This document shows positions 1 through 8,997 of a stretch of 64,000 nucleotides of DNA, piece after piece (position 1 is the first letter of the stretch; each line of letters begins with the position of its first letter). Source of the DNA: Acidilutibacter cellobiosedens. Its GTDB lineage: Bacteria; Bacillota; Clostridia; Tissierellales; Acidilutibacteraceae. The DNA is taken from contig NZ_CP035282.1 of NCBI RefSeq assembly GCF_004103715.1, positions 708,673-772,672 of the forward strand, in the 5' to 3' direction. The translations under genes and the position numbers were made by a program. The notes below the pieces were generated by a model, which ran no database searches, was not told where the DNA came from, and saw only the letters and a list, made by a program, of their open reading frames with translations.

Positions 1-1
1 A

Positions 2-115
2 ACAGTTAATGAAAAAATATACAAAATTAAAAAAGGAGATCATTTCATGCTTCCTAAAGGCGTAACAAGCTATATTTTAGAAGGCAAAATATCCTTAATT
101 GTATCATATATATAA
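2..115 (+). CDS. C-terminal end of a mannose-6-phosphate isomerase-like protein (partial)
   Basis: The reading frame enters from the left edge and gives 37 residues before TAA. They include GDHFMLPKGV and end LIVSYI. A GDxFxxP segment followed by a short strand ending in SY resembles the C-terminal cupin of type I mannose-6-phosphate isomerases (fructose-6-P to mannose-6-P). Only the tail is visible, so another cupin-type sugar-phosphate isomerase is possible. A terminator follows directly. Confidence 0.5.
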   Translation, partial: TVNEKIYKIKKGDHFMLPKGVTSYILEGKISLIVSYI

Positions 116-131
116 AAATGTTTATAGACAT

Positions 132-166
132 GGCTTCCAAAATAGTATTCATAGGAAGCCTTTTTT
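132..166 (+). terminator. Rho-independent terminator after the manA-like gene
   Basis: A GGCTTCC/GGAAGCC stem (132-138 with 154-160) is followed by TTTTTT. It separates the partial upstream gene from recD2. Confidence 0.85.
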
Positions 167-220
167 GTGATATTATTATGTTATAATACATATAAATAAG
201 ATTTGCACGGGGGAATGAAA

Positions 221-2422
221 TTGGTTGCAGTAGTAGGGACAGTAGCTGAGATAATATATAGGAATGAAAAAAATGGTTATACCGTATTATCGTTGGAAAC
301 GGATAATGATTTAATTACTATTGTCGGATATATGCCTGTTATAAATATGGGGGAAACAATAAAGGTTGAAGGAGAATGGACATTTCATTCTATTTACGGG
401 GAACAACTGAAGATATCGAATATATCGACGGTGGTTCCTTCTACATTAAACGGAATAGAAAAATATCTTTCCTCCGGTCTTATTCCCAATATGGGAGTTA
501 AAACCGCCAAAAAGATAATTGAAAAATTTGGCTTGGATTCTTTGGATATAATCCAGTACAATCCTGAAAGATTGAAGGAGATAGAAGGGATAGGCGATAA
601 AAAGCTGAAAAAAATAGTTGAAGCCTTTGAAGAGCAAAAGGACATGAGAGATATAATGGTCTTTCTTCAGCAATACGGAATTACGATATCTTACGGTATC
701 AGAATATATAAAAAATGGGGGAAAGATACAATAAAAATTATTTCTGAAAATCCTTACAGGTTATCTGAGGATATATTTGGGATAGGATTTAAGACGGCGG
801 ACAAGATTGCTCAGAATATGGGAGTTGAAAAAAATTCTCCTTATAGAATAATGGCGGGAATTAAATATAAGATTATGGAATTTGCAGGGAAGGGACATTC
901 TTATGTGCCGGAGAATGAGCTTGTTTTGGAAGTATCGGCTATGCTCGATATTGAAATAAATGAGGTAGAAGAGGGATTAAGAGAGCTGGCATTAAAGGGA
1001 GATCTGCATTTGGAAAGTTCAGAGATGGAAACTCTTGTCTATTATACTCCTTTCTATAAGGCGGAGTCTAATGTAAGCAAAAAGATATTGGAACTTTCGA
1101 GGGTGAAATTACCTCAGTTAAATTTAAAAATAGAGGAAGATATTGAAAGAATAGAGAAAGATGAGGGAATACATTTTGCTTTAAAACAAAAAGAGGCAAT
1201 AAAAGAATCGGCAGAGAACGGATTGCTTGTTATTACAGGGGGGCCGGGTACAGGCAAGACTACTACTATAAATGCCATTATCAAAATTTTTGAAGAAAAA
1301 AATATGAAAGTTATATTAGCTGCTCCCACAGGAAGAGCCGCAAAGAGGATGAGCAACGCTACAGGAAAAGATGCCAAAACAATTCACAGGCTTTTGGAAT
1401 ATTCTTTTTTGGAAGAGGATATGGCTTTCAGCAAGAATGAGGAAGATCCTATTGAGGGGGATTTGATAATAATAGATGAGGCCTCAATGGTTGATATTCT
1501 TCTTATGAATAGTCTTATGAAGGCAATTGCTCCCGGAACAAGGCTTATTCTTTTGGGAGATGTGGATCAGCTTCCTTCGGTGGGGCCGGGAAATGTGCTG
1601 AAAGATATAATTAACAGCGGCATAGTAAAAGTTGTTCAGCTTAACGAAATATTCAGGCAGGCTGAAGAAAGCATGATTATAGTTAATGCTCACAAAATCA
1701 ACAGAGGAGAAAATCCGGTTTTAAACGTAAAGGATAAGGATTTCTTTTTTATTCATAAGAAAACTCCCAGGGAGATATCGGATATCATATTGGATCTATG
1801 CAGTTACAGGATTCCTGATTTTGACGGATATGATAAAGTTAAAGATATTCAGGTTCTGTCACCTATGAAAAAAGGAGAAGTGGGAATTAATTCTCTGAAT
1901 CAAAAGCTTCAGAATATTCTTAACCCAAAGGGAAAGGGAAAACAGGAGAAACAAGTAGGAGAGGAAATATTCAGAGTAGGGGATAAGGTAATGCAAATAA
2001 AGAACAACTACCGCATAGAATGGAAAACGGCTCAGGGAGAAGAAGGAGAAGGAATTTTCAATGGAGATTTGGGAATTATAGATGACATTGATGAGGAAGA
2101 AAAAAAACTTAAGGTATTATTTGATGATGAACGAAAGGTTGAATACGATTTTAACGAGATTGATGAGCTTAAACTTGCTTATGCAATAACAGTACATAAA
2201 AGTCAGGGAAGTGAATTTCCAGTAGTGATAATACCTATCTGCTGGGGCCCTCCCATGCTTCTTACGAGAAACCTTCTTTATACCGCAATAACGAGGGCCA
2301 AAAAATTAGTAGTACTGGTAGGAGAAGAGAAATATCTTTATATGATGATTAACAATAACCGTATTGATAAAAGATATTCGGGACTTGACAGCAGAATCAG
2401 AAATATGATGACAATTATTTAG
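221..2422 (+). CDS. recD2: RecD2-type SF1B DNA helicase
   Basis: RecD2 is a 5'-3' DNA helicase of organisms lacking RecBC, acting in replication-fork and mismatch-repair processes. About 733 residues is the usual RecD2 size. The N-terminal OB-like part is followed by helix-hairpin-helix segments (MGVKTAKKII and IEGIGDKKLKKI, about residues 90-140). Motor motifs are Walker A GGPGTGKTT at residues 340-348, Walker B IIIDEAS near 415-421, GDVDQLPSVGPG, the UvrD-like TVHKSQGSEFP, and TAITRAKK near 687. The TTG at 221 is chosen because GGGGG lies 7 bases upstream. An ATG at 215 sits too close to that site, and a TTG at 203 has none. It heads a tight run into comFC and the flagellar genes, as in other Clostridia. 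Confidence 0.93.
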   Translation: MVAVVGTVAEIIYRNEKNGYTVLSLETDNDLITIVGYMPVINMGETIKVEGEWTFHSIYGEQLKISNISTVVPSTLNGIEKYLSSGLIPNMGVKTAKKIIEKFGLDSLDIIQYNPERLKEIEGIGDKKLKKIVEAFEEQKDMRDIMVFLQQYGITISYGIRIYKKWGKDTIKIISENPYRLSEDIFGIGFKTADKIAQNMGVEKNSPYRIMAGIKYKIMEFAGKGHSYVPENELVLEVSAMLDIEINEVEEGLRELALKGDLHLESSEMETLVYYTPFYKAESNVSKKILELSRVKLPQLNLKIEEDIERIEKDEGIHFALKQKEAIKESAENGLLVITGGPGTGKTTTINAIIKIFEEKNMKVILAAPTGRAAKRMSNATGKDAKTIHRLLEYSFLEEDMAFSKNEEDPIEGDLIIIDEASMVDILLMNSLMKAIAPGTRLILLGDVDQLPSVGPGNVLKDIINSGIVKVVQLNEIFRQAEESMIIVNAHKINRGENPVLNVKDKDFFFIHKKTPREISDIILDLCSYRIPDFDGYDKVKDIQVLSPMKKGEVGINSLNQKLQNILNPKGKGKQEKQVGEEIFRVGDKVMQIKNNYRIEWKTAQGEEGEGIFNGDLGIIDDIDEEEKKLKVLFDDERKVEYDFNEIDELKLAYAITVHKSQGSEFPVVIIPICWGPPMLLTRNLLYTAITRAKKLVVLVGEEKYLYMMINNNRIDKRYSGLDSRIRNMMTII

Positions 2423-2431
2423 GAGGATTTT

Positions 2432-3097
2432 ATGGAAATATGGAAAGAATTTGAGGACATGCTCTTTCCGGAGAAAGGAATATGTTTTTTCTGCGGGGAA
2501 TATTCTGATGAGATTTCTCATTATATTTGTCATCAATGTAAGAGCAGAATAGAATATTTAAACAAAGATATTCCCTTTGAATTTTCCTACGTTGACAGAA
2601 TTGCATATTCTCTTTTCTACAGCAATTTCATACGAGAACATATATTTTTATATAAATATCACGGAAGAGGGTATCTTTATAAACCTTTTGGAGAAATACT
2701 AATAAATACATTTTTAGAAAGATTCTCTCCGGAAGATATAGACATAATTACTAATGTGCCCATTCACAGAAGGAAGAAAGCAATGAGAGGTTTTGACCAG
2801 TCGGAACTTTTGGCAGGTTACATATCCCAAAGGATGAATATATATAATTCAAGAAAAAATTTATTGAGGGTAAAGGAAACTAAATCTCAAAATAAATTAA
2901 ACAAAGAACAGAGAAGAACGAACATAGAAGGTGCATTTCAGGTTAGAAAAAAGGAAGAATTTGGAGGTAAAAGAATACTTATTTTGGACGATATAATAAC
3001 TACAGGAATTACTTTTGAGGAAAGCGCAAAAGTATTAAAAGATTGTGGCGCAGAAAAAGTATATGGGCTGGCATTGACATCGGGGATGAAATTTTAA
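2432..3097 (+). CDS. comFC: ComF family phosphoribosyltransferase-like protein
   Basis: At 221 residues it has the normal length for ComFC, a protein linked to competence and single-stranded DNA handling in Gram-positives. An N-terminal zinc-finger-like set of cysteines (CFFCGE, then CHQC, residues about 13-35) is followed by a phosphoribosyltransferase fold. Its PRPP loop is ILILDDIITTGIT near residue 180. TNVPIHRRKKAMRGFDQSE is the typical ComF segment. It starts 10 bases after recD2 with a good AGGAGG. The recD2-comFC-yvyF-flgM order suggests co-transcription. Confidence 0.93.
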   Translation: MEIWKEFEDMLFPEKGICFFCGEYSDEISHYICHQCKSRIEYLNKDIPFEFSYVDRIAYSLFYSNFIREHIFLYKYHGRGYLYKPFGEILINTFLERFSPEDIDIITNVPIHRRKKAMRGFDQSELLAGYISQRMNIYNSRKNLLRVKETKSQNKLNKEQRRTNIEGAFQVRKKEEFGGKRILILDDIITTGITFEESAKVLKDCGAEKVYGLALTSGMKF

Positions 3098-3110
3098 AGG
3101 AGTGAAAAAC

Positions 3111-3533
3111 ATGAATTTGAGAAATTGCAGAAGGTGTGGAAAAGTTTATGCCTATGACGGATTTGATCTATGTCATGACTGCAGAATGATAGATGAGAAA
3201 GATTTTGAAAAAGTCAGAGCGTATTTAGATGAAAATCCCAGTGCGGATATTAATGAAATATCTGAGGAAACTGAAGTAAGTACAAAAAAAATAATAAAAT
3301 TTTTAAGGGAAGGCAGATTGGAATTAAAAGATGAAAATAATTTTCTTTTACTCTGTGAAAGATGCGGAAAACCTATTAGAAAAGGAAGATTTTGCGAAAA
3401 ATGTACCGCACAATTGGAGAGAGAACTTAAAAGAGCAATAGGACAAGAAAGAAGTCTGGAAGATCTTCCTAAGGATTCGGCAAGAGAGAGAATGAGAGTA
3501 ATAGAGAGAAAAGGGAAAAAAGATCTAAAGTAG
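3111..3533 (+). CDS. yvyF: YvyF/TIGR03826 family flagellar operon protein
   Basis: This 140-residue protein has two CxxC zinc knuckles at the N terminus (NCRRCGK, CHDCR) and two more toward the middle (CERCGKP, CEKC). Between them lies a helix-turn-helix-like stretch around DINEISEETEVSTKKIIKFL, reminiscent of a MerR/ribbon-type element. This architecture and its place between comFC and flgM match the YvyF family of Bacillus and Clostridia flagellar operons, whose exact role is unclear. The ATG at 3111 is preferred to a GTG at 3102 because that GTG is part of the AAAGGAGTG ribosome site. Confidence 0.82.
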   Translation: MNLRNCRRCGKVYAYDGFDLCHDCRMIDEKDFEKVRAYLDENPSADINEISEETEVSTKKIIKFLREGRLELKDENNFLLLCERCGKPIRKGRFCEKCTAQLERELKRAIGQERSLEDLPKDSARERMRVIERKGKKDLK

Positions 3534-3553
3534 AATCTTTATTTTTCCGATAA
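3526..3553 (+). promoter_or_regulatory. Sigma-28 (SigD) promoter for flgM
   Basis: TAAA at 3526-3529 and TCCGATAA at 3546-3553 are separated by 16 bases, close to the sigma-28 consensus TAAA-N15-GCCGATAA. It overlaps the end of yvyF and lies 30 bases upstream of flgM, so flgM and the hook-junction genes can be a late class under their own sigma factor. Confidence 0.72.
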
Positions 3554-3582
3554 TAATATCAAGAAGGGAAAGGGGTGTTTTT

Positions 3583-3864
3583 ATGAAAATAAATGGAATA
3601 AACAAGACTTTGGAGGTATATGAAAACATTGAAATTAAGAGAAGTAATGACATCAGGGGAATATCAAAGAAAGATGAACTTAAACTTTCGGATAAAGCAA
3701 TGGATTACGGCATTGCATTGAAAAAGCTGAAAGATGTTCCCGAGATCAGAATGGATAAAGTAAAAAAAATTCAGGATGAAATAAAGACAGGAGTGTATAA
3801 ACTTGACGGGGAAAAAATAGTAGAGAAAATGTTTCAAGAAGCTAATTTTGAAAAAAGAATATAA
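3583..3864 (+). CDS. flgM: Anti-sigma-28 factor FlgM
   Basis: At 93 residues it is the usual FlgM size. The N terminus MKINGINKTLEVYE is typical. The C-terminal half, with DKAMDYGIALKKLKDVPEIRMDK and VKKIQDEIKTGVYKLDGEKI split by charged residues, matches the SigD-binding helices. FlgM holds sigma-28 inactive until the hook is complete and FlgM is exported. The gene is followed 15 bases later by flgN and has a sigma-28 promoter, giving the usual feedback. Confidence 0.93.
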   Translation: MKINGINKTLEVYENIEIKRSNDIRGISKKDELKLSDKAMDYGIALKKLKDVPEIRMDKVKKIQDEIKTGVYKLDGEKIVEKMFQEANFEKRI

Positions 3865-3879
3865 CTCGGTGGTGAGCGT

Positions 3880-4350
3880 ATGACCTTTAGTGAAGAATTA
3901 ACCGAACTTCTTTTGAAGGAATCGGAAGCTTTGGAAGAGCTTAAGAATATTACCTTTAAAAAGACAGACGCACTTATTGAAGGAAATATAAAGGAGCTTG
4001 AATTGATTGTCGAAAAAGAAGAAAGGATTATTAATTTAACGGCATCTTTGGAAATAGAAAGGGAGAATCTATTGGACAATTGGGGATTAAAAAAAGATAC
4101 TCCCATTTCCGACATAATAAAATCGGTTCCGGAAGGTGCCGAAAAATTGGAAAAATTAAAAAGCGAAATGATTGATAATGTTAAGGAAATAAAAGAAAAA
4201 AATGAATTCAACAGAAAGCTGACTTTAGATTCTATTGAATGGATAGATTTTAATGTAAATCTTCTTTCTTCTTTTCAGACTTCTTCTATATATAACAAGA
4301 AGGATAATGAGATAAGTCAGGGGAACAGTATATTTGATAAGAAGGTGTAG
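3880..4350 (+). CDS. flgN: Flagellar export chaperone FlgN
   Basis: This 156-residue, almost entirely helical, charged protein (ELTELLLKESEALEELKNI and so on) lies between flgM and flgK. FlgN binds the C termini of the hook-junction proteins FlgK and FlgL and delivers them to the export gate. The call rests on position, length and the helical heptad-rich composition of the FlgN/YvyG family. The stop lies 2 bases before the flgK ATG, suggesting translational coupling. Confidence 0.85.
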   Translation: MTFSEELTELLLKESEALEELKNITFKKTDALIEGNIKELELIVEKEERIINLTASLEIERENLLDNWGLKKDTPISDIIKSVPEGAEKLEKLKSEMIDNVKEIKEKNEFNRKLTLDSIEWIDFNVNLLSSFQTSSIYNKKDNEISQGNSIFDKKV

Positions 4351-4352
4351 AT

Positions 4353-5762
4353 ATGTCATTTGGAGGATTATATATTTCCGTATCGGGAATTAAAGCCAAT
4401 GAGAGATCTTTGGATACTATTTCTCATAATATTGCTAATGTAAACAATGCTGATTATGTAAGGCAGAATGCAATTCATGCATTCAGCAGGTATAGAAATA
4501 TTGAAAACGGAAGTATTCAAGTAGGAACAGGGGTCAATGTTCAGGAAATAAGGCAGATGAGAGACGAATTTTTAGATTTGAAGTACAGAAAAGAAAATAC
4601 AATTTTAGGATACTGGCAGTCTCAAGGTGATATTTTGGGGGAAATAGAAGCTGTATTTAATGAGAAAACCGATTCTCAAACAGGGCTTCAGGATGTATTA
4701 AACGAATTTTGGGACGGTTGGGACGAGCTGTATAAGGAAGCGGACAGCCTTACGATCAGGGGAGTTCTCCATGAGAGAGCGATATCTTTAACGGAAACCA
4801 TAAACCACATGAGCGATCAACTCAATTCTATTCAACTGGATTTAAACAAGGAAATTCTCAATGAGGCAGAAAAAGTGAACACATTACTTTCACAAATTTC
4901 CGAATTGAACTCAAAGATAACTATGACGGAATCACCGGGTTCGAATATAAAGGCTAATGACTTCAGAGATGAAAGAAATGCTCTTATCGATGAACTGTCT
5001 GAACTTCTTCCGGTGGATTATTATGAAAGCAATAACCATGGAATAGTTGTAAGTTTAAACGGAAGAGATTTGATTAACGGGGAATATTCCAATCCTATAG
5101 AGATTAAAAAAGACAGCAGGGGATTCGGATATCTGTATTGGTCGGATACGGGAGAAGAGATTCAGCAAAAAGAAGGCGGACGGCTATTCGGATATATTCA
5201 TGCAAGAGATGTGGTTATCGATAAATACAGGGATAAACTCAATATTTTCGTTAAAACCATAGCGGATGGAATAAATGAATGTGTCAAGAAAGGATATGAT
5301 TTGGAAGGAAATCCGGGAGTATCGTTTTTTTTAGGTAATTTACCTGACGGCTCCGATATAGATGCATCAAATATAAGGGTAAACCCGGAATTGTCTAATT
5401 TTAATAAAATAGCAGTATCAACAGACCCTACGGAACGGGGAAACGGCGAAATAATCAAAAAATATATAGATGATTTAAAAGATAAAAAATTCAGCGAACT
5501 GGATGGTTCCACATTTGAGGTTTATTATAGGAATGTAATACTGGACTTAGGAATAGACGGGAATCAAGCAAGCACTATTGTTCAAAACCAAAATTCCCTG
5601 CTGAAAGAAATATCCGACAGAAAGTCTTCCATATCCGGTGTATCTTTGGAAGAAGAAATAACCGATATGATTAATTATCAACATTCATATATCGCAAATA
5701 CAAGGGTGTTTAATGTCATAGATGAAATGATGGATTTGATTATAAACAGAATGGTTCAATAA
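4353..5762 (+). CDS. flgK: Flagellar hook-associated protein FlgK (first copy)
   Basis: FlgK forms the hook-filament junction outside the cell. The protein has 469 residues. The N-terminal rod/hook motif is FGGLYISVSGIKANERSLDT with SHNIANVNNADYVRQ, and the C terminus matches other FlgKs (SGVSLEEEITDMINYQHSY, then ending NRMVQ). The middle (DFRDERNALIDELSELLPV) is the typical FlgK D1 signature. A second, clearly different FlgK follows 13-20 bases downstream. Confidence 0.93.
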   Translation: MSFGGLYISVSGIKANERSLDTISHNIANVNNADYVRQNAIHAFSRYRNIENGSIQVGTGVNVQEIRQMRDEFLDLKYRKENTILGYWQSQGDILGEIEAVFNEKTDSQTGLQDVLNEFWDGWDELYKEADSLTIRGVLHERAISLTETINHMSDQLNSIQLDLNKEILNEAEKVNTLLSQISELNSKITMTESPGSNIKANDFRDERNALIDELSELLPVDYYESNNHGIVVSLNGRDLINGEYSNPIEIKKDSRGFGYLYWSDTGEEIQQKEGGRLFGYIHARDVVIDKYRDKLNIFVKTIADGINECVKKGYDLEGNPGVSFFLGNLPDGSDIDASNIRVNPELSNFNKIAVSTDPTERGNGEIIKKYIDDLKDKKFSELDGSTFEVYYRNVILDLGIDGNQASTIVQNQNSLLKEISDRKSSISGVSLEEEITDMINYQHSYIANTRVFNVIDEMMDLIINRMVQ

Positions 5763-5781
5763 ACGGAAGGAGTGATTGAAA

Positions 5782-7197
5782 TTGATGTTGGGATTTAATA
5801 CAGCAGTATCGGGACTGCTTTCAAGTCAAAGAAGCCTTTATGTAACAAGCCACAATTTTTCAAATGCGACTACTCCCGGATACTCAAGACAGATAGCTTA
5901 TCAAAGGGCAACAGATCCTTATTATGCTCCTGGGGTCGGATATATAGGAACGGGTACGGAGATATACGATGTGTGTAGAGTGAGAAATTCCTATGTGGAT
6001 TATAAATATTGGAATGAAAACGGATCTAAAGGAGAATGGGAGACAAAAGCCGAATCATTGAAAGAGTTGGAAATTTTGTTTGGCGAGCCTTCAAACAACA
6101 GCTTCAGGCAGTATATGGATGATTTCTTCCAATCATTGGAGGACTTAACTACCAATCCTTCCGATTCTTCTTACAGAGAACCTGTTCGTGAAGCTGCTTT
6201 GGCGCTGACAAAACATATAAATGAAACCGCTGAGCGACTAGTAAATGTAAAGGAGGAAACTTCCTTTCAAATAGAGGCCCAAGTGAAAAAAGTAAATGAT
6301 ATTGCAGCTCAGATATCATCTTTAAATGGGCAGATCTATTCTTTGGAAATAGACGGAAAGACTGCCAATGATTTAAGAGATAGAAGAGAACTCTTGGTTG
6401 ATGACCTTTCAAAGATAGTTAATGTTCAGGTAGATGAATATTCCGACGGAAAGTACAGAGTAAGCATCGGCGGAATTGCTTTGGTAAACCATAAGGAAGT
6501 AAGTGAAATAAAATATGAATCGGAACTCCAATGGGCAAATGGGAATGTACTGAATTTAAAATCAGGCTCTTTGAAAGCTCTTCAGGAATTATATGAAGGT
6601 AATGGTGAAAACAATACTTACAGAGGAATAAACTTTTATATAAATAAATTGAACACTTTCGCTCATGTATTTGCCGATACAATAAATATTCAGCATAAGG
6701 CTGGGGTAACATTGGATGCGACAAATATAAACGCGGGAAGCGAAATTAAATTTTTTGATATTTCGGATTCCGCAAATCCGGCTCTTACATTAACTCTATC
6801 CGAGGAGATATTGGAGAGTGTTTCAAACATTGCGGCAAGGGCTGCCGGTACGGGGGTTGAGAATGCCGACAACCTTCAGGCCATAATAAAATTGAGGGAA
6901 AATAAAACTTTCTTCAGCGGAGGAGTATCTCAGGGAACACCCGATGACTTTTTAAAATCCATCATTTCCAACTTAGCCGTTGACAGTACTCACGGGAAAA
7001 GAATGGATTCCAACGAAGGACAGATTATTAAAAACATACTTGAAAAAAGAGAATCGGAATCGGGAGTATCGACGGAGGAAGAGACGACGAATATGATAAG
7101 GTTTTTAAATTCCTATAGAGCTTCCTCGGAGATGATATCTACTTTGGATCAGATATTGGATGTAGTTGTTAACAGACTGGGAGCAGCAGGAAGATAG
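5782..7197 (+). CDS. flgK: Flagellar hook-associated protein FlgK (second, divergent copy)
   Basis: About 471 residues with all FlgK hallmarks: FNTAVSGLLSSQRSLYVTSH plus TPGYSRQ at the N terminus, DLRDRRELLVDDLSKIVNV in the middle, and SGVSTEEETTNMIRFLNSY then NRLGAAGR at the end. It is as long as the neighbouring FlgK but differs along its length. This is an old tandem duplication rather than a fragment. AGGAG ends at 5772, so TTG at 5782 (9-base spacing) or ATG at 5785 are the plausible starts. A TTG at 5776 is too close. Whether both copies sit in the same junction or in alternative filaments cannot be told. Confidence 0.9.
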   Translation: MMLGFNTAVSGLLSSQRSLYVTSHNFSNATTPGYSRQIAYQRATDPYYAPGVGYIGTGTEIYDVCRVRNSYVDYKYWNENGSKGEWETKAESLKELEILFGEPSNNSFRQYMDDFFQSLEDLTTNPSDSSYREPVREAALALTKHINETAERLVNVKEETSFQIEAQVKKVNDIAAQISSLNGQIYSLEIDGKTANDLRDRRELLVDDLSKIVNVQVDEYSDGKYRVSIGGIALVNHKEVSEIKYESELQWANGNVLNLKSGSLKALQELYEGNGENNTYRGINFYINKLNTFAHVFADTINIQHKAGVTLDATNINAGSEIKFFDISDSANPALTLTLSEEILESVSNIAARAAGTGVENADNLQAIIKLRENKTFFSGGVSQGTPDDFLKSIISNLAVDSTHGKRMDSNEGQIIKNILEKRESESGVSTEEETTNMIRFLNSYRASSEMISTLDQILDVVVNRLGAAGR

Positions 7198-7212
7198 AAA
7201 GAGGTGAAAAAT

Positions 7213-8178
7213 ATGAGAATAACAAACGGAATGATGATAAACAATATGCTGTATAATGTAAATCAGAATTTGGCGAGGCTGGAAAAAATTAATCAACAAT
7301 ACTCAACCCAAAAGAAATTTTCCCTGCCTTCGGATGACCCTATAGGAGTCAGCAAAAGCCTTAAATTTAATACCGACTTATCAAAGATAGCTCAATATAA
7401 AAGGAATGCGGAAGATGCCGATGCATGGATGACAGAGACGGAATCGGCTCTTACGGAGATAGAGACTATTTTCCAAAGAGCAAATGAGCTTGCCGTTCAG
7501 ATGGCTAACGGAACATATAAAGACGACTTAAAAAATACCAAGGAAGAAATAGACCAGATGAAGGAACATCTCATTCAGATATCCAACACGACCTATGCGG
7601 GAAGATACATTTTCAGCGGATTTAAAACGGATCAGCCCCTTCTTGATGATGATGGAAATTATGCCATACCTTTGACTATGAATGGCGATAAAGCTGAAAT
7701 ATTCGAGTATAATGTAGGGGTATCGGAGGCTGTAAAGGTGAATACCTTGGGAGGAAGGGTGTTTGGGACTGTCAAAGCGGACGGCACGGAAGACTTTTCG
7801 AGCAATATTACTCAAGATGATGTTGCTTCCGGAAAAGGAAGCTATTTAGTGGAAGTGCTTCAAAAATTCAGCGATGCCTTAGGCGGCACGGAACCCGTTG
7901 AAGATGAAATACAAAATACCATTGGGAGAATAAAAACTTCTCTTAATCAGATTTTATCGGTGAAATCTGAAATAGGGGCAAAGGTAAACAGGCTTGAACT
8001 TACTCAGAAGAAATTGAATTCACAGGTTCAGAGCACTAAGGAACTTATTTCGGATAATGAAGATGTGGATTTGTTTGAAATTGTAATATCTCTGTATAAA
8101 GAAGAAAATGTATATACGGCAAGCTTATCTGCCGGAGCGAAAATCATCCAACCTTCTCTTCTTGATTTTCTATCATAA
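7213..8178 (+). CDS. flgL: Flagellar hook-associated protein FlgL
   Basis: FlgL is the second junction protein, between FlgK and the filament. The N terminus MRITNGMMINNMLYNVNQNL and SLPSDDPIGVSKSLKFN, plus NTTYAGRYIFSGFKTDQPLL in the middle, are FlgL signatures. The C-terminal helix is flagellin-like (LYKEENVYTASLSAGAKI). Length is 321 residues. The ATG at 7213 follows AGAGGTG. The upstream GTG at 7204 is part of that ribosome site. Confidence 0.94.
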   Translation: MRITNGMMINNMLYNVNQNLARLEKINQQYSTQKKFSLPSDDPIGVSKSLKFNTDLSKIAQYKRNAEDADAWMTETESALTEIETIFQRANELAVQMANGTYKDDLKNTKEEIDQMKEHLIQISNTTYAGRYIFSGFKTDQPLLDDDGNYAIPLTMNGDKAEIFEYNVGVSEAVKVNTLGGRVFGTVKADGTEDFSSNITQDDVASGKGSYLVEVLQKFSDALGGTEPVEDEIQNTIGRIKTSLNQILSVKSEIGAKVNRLELTQKKLNSQVQSTKELISDNEDVDLFEIVISLYKEENVYTASLSAGAKIIQPSLLDFLS

Positions 8179-8195
8179 TACAAATGTCAATTATG

Positions 8196-8218
8196 GCTGC
8201 CTCTTATATAGAGGCAGC
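8196..8218 (+). other. Hairpin between flgL and fliW
   Basis: GCTGCCTC/GAGGCAGC form an 8-bp stem with a 7-base AT loop. No strong T-run follows (GGTTTGGTATTT), so it may be a weak terminator or mRNA-processing/stability element reducing read-through from the flg genes to fliW-csrA. Confidence 0.5.
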
Positions 8219-8245
8219 GGTTTGGTATTTAAAGGAGGAAAAATC

Positions 8246-8695
8246 ATGATTTTAAGTACGAAAAATTTTGGGGATATAGAAATAGATGAGGATAAGATCA
8301 TATCATTTCCCGAAGGAATACCGGGATTTGAAGATGAGAACAAATTTGTAATCATCAGCAATCCCGATGAAGAAAATCCTTTCCACTGGCTTCAGTCTGT
8401 AAATACTCCCGGCCTTGCCTTTGTGATCATAAATCCTTTTTTAATACTTAAAGACTATTCTTTGGAACTTCCTTCCTCGGCGGTAGAAAAGCTGGAACTT
8501 GGCAGTGAAGACGATGCCGCAGTATATTCTATAGCGGTAGTTCCCGAAAAAATCGAAAATATAACCATTAATCTTTTGGGCCCTATAGTTATCAATTGGA
8601 AGAAGAAGATAGGCGGCCAGGTAATCCTTGATGATGAAAAGTACAGTACAAAGTACCGTGTCTTTCCTAAAGATACGGCGAGTGAGGTGGGATAG
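8246..8695 (+). CDS. fliW: Flagellar assembly factor FliW
   Basis: FliW binds flagellin and, when free, binds and inhibits CsrA, coupling flagellin translation to secretion. The 149-residue product has the family hallmarks KIISFPEGIPGFED near residue 20 and WLQSVNTPGLAFVIINP in the middle. The start at 8246 follows AAAGGAGG. An in-frame ATG 138 bases upstream lies inside flgL and would add an unrelated extension. The TAG stop abuts the csrA ATG (8695/8696), the classic coupled fliW-csrA pair. Confidence 0.95.
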   Translation: MILSTKNFGDIEIDEDKIISFPEGIPGFEDENKFVIISNPDEENPFHWLQSVNTPGLAFVIINPFLILKDYSLELPSSAVEKLELGSEDDAAVYSIAVVPEKIENITINLLGPIVINWKKKIGGQVILDDEKYSTKYRVFPKDTASEVG

Positions 8696-8920
8696 ATGCT
8701 CATACTCACAAGGAAGAAGGATGAAAGCATATTAATCGGAAAAAATATAAAATTGAAGATAATATCCATAGAAGAGGGCAAGGTAAAGATAGGGATTGAA
8801 GCCCCCAAAGATGTTGAGATACTCAGAAAAGAACTATTGGATACCGTAGAAAAAGAAAATATATCCGCAGCTGAGAGCAATATGGATTTAGATAAATTAA
8901 AAGATTTGATTAAAAAATAA
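8696..8920 (+). CDS. csrA: Carbon storage regulator CsrA
   Basis: CsrA is an RNA-binding dimer that blocks ribosome access at GGA-containing leaders, flagellin being its main target in Gram-positives. The 74-residue product has MLILTRKKDESILIG, KVKIGIEAPKDVEILRKEL with the conserved R of the RNA-contact strand, and a longer acidic C-terminal helix, typical of Firmicute CsrA that binds FliW. It directly follows fliW and precedes the flagellin gene whose leader carries candidate CsrA sites. Confidence 0.96.
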   Translation: MLILTRKKDESILIGKNIKLKIISIEEGKVKIGIEAPKDVEILRKELLDTVEKENISAAESNMDLDKLKDLIKK

Positions 8921-8942
8921 ATAAAAAAATTGTTGAATTAAC

Positions 8943-8969
8943 TAAACTTAAATTTATTTTTGTCGATAA
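8943..8969 (+). promoter_or_regulatory. Sigma-28 promoter of flagellin gene 1
   Basis: TAAA at 8943-8946, a 15-base spacer, and GTCGATAA at 8962-8969: a one-base departure from TAAA-N15-GCCGATAA. It lies 68 bases upstream of the flagellin start, leaving a leader long enough to hold the hairpins described next. Confidence 0.85.
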
Positions 8970-8997
8970 AAATACTGTAAGAAGAAATCTTACATAA

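Noticed and set aside
6149..6412. Reverse-strand frame inside the second flgK
   Set aside because: No start signal. FlgK coding is clear on the other strand.
8108..8245. 46-residue N-terminal extension of FliW
   Set aside because: It overlaps flgL and contains no FliW-like sequence. The ATG at 8246 has AAAGGAGG and gives the normal length.
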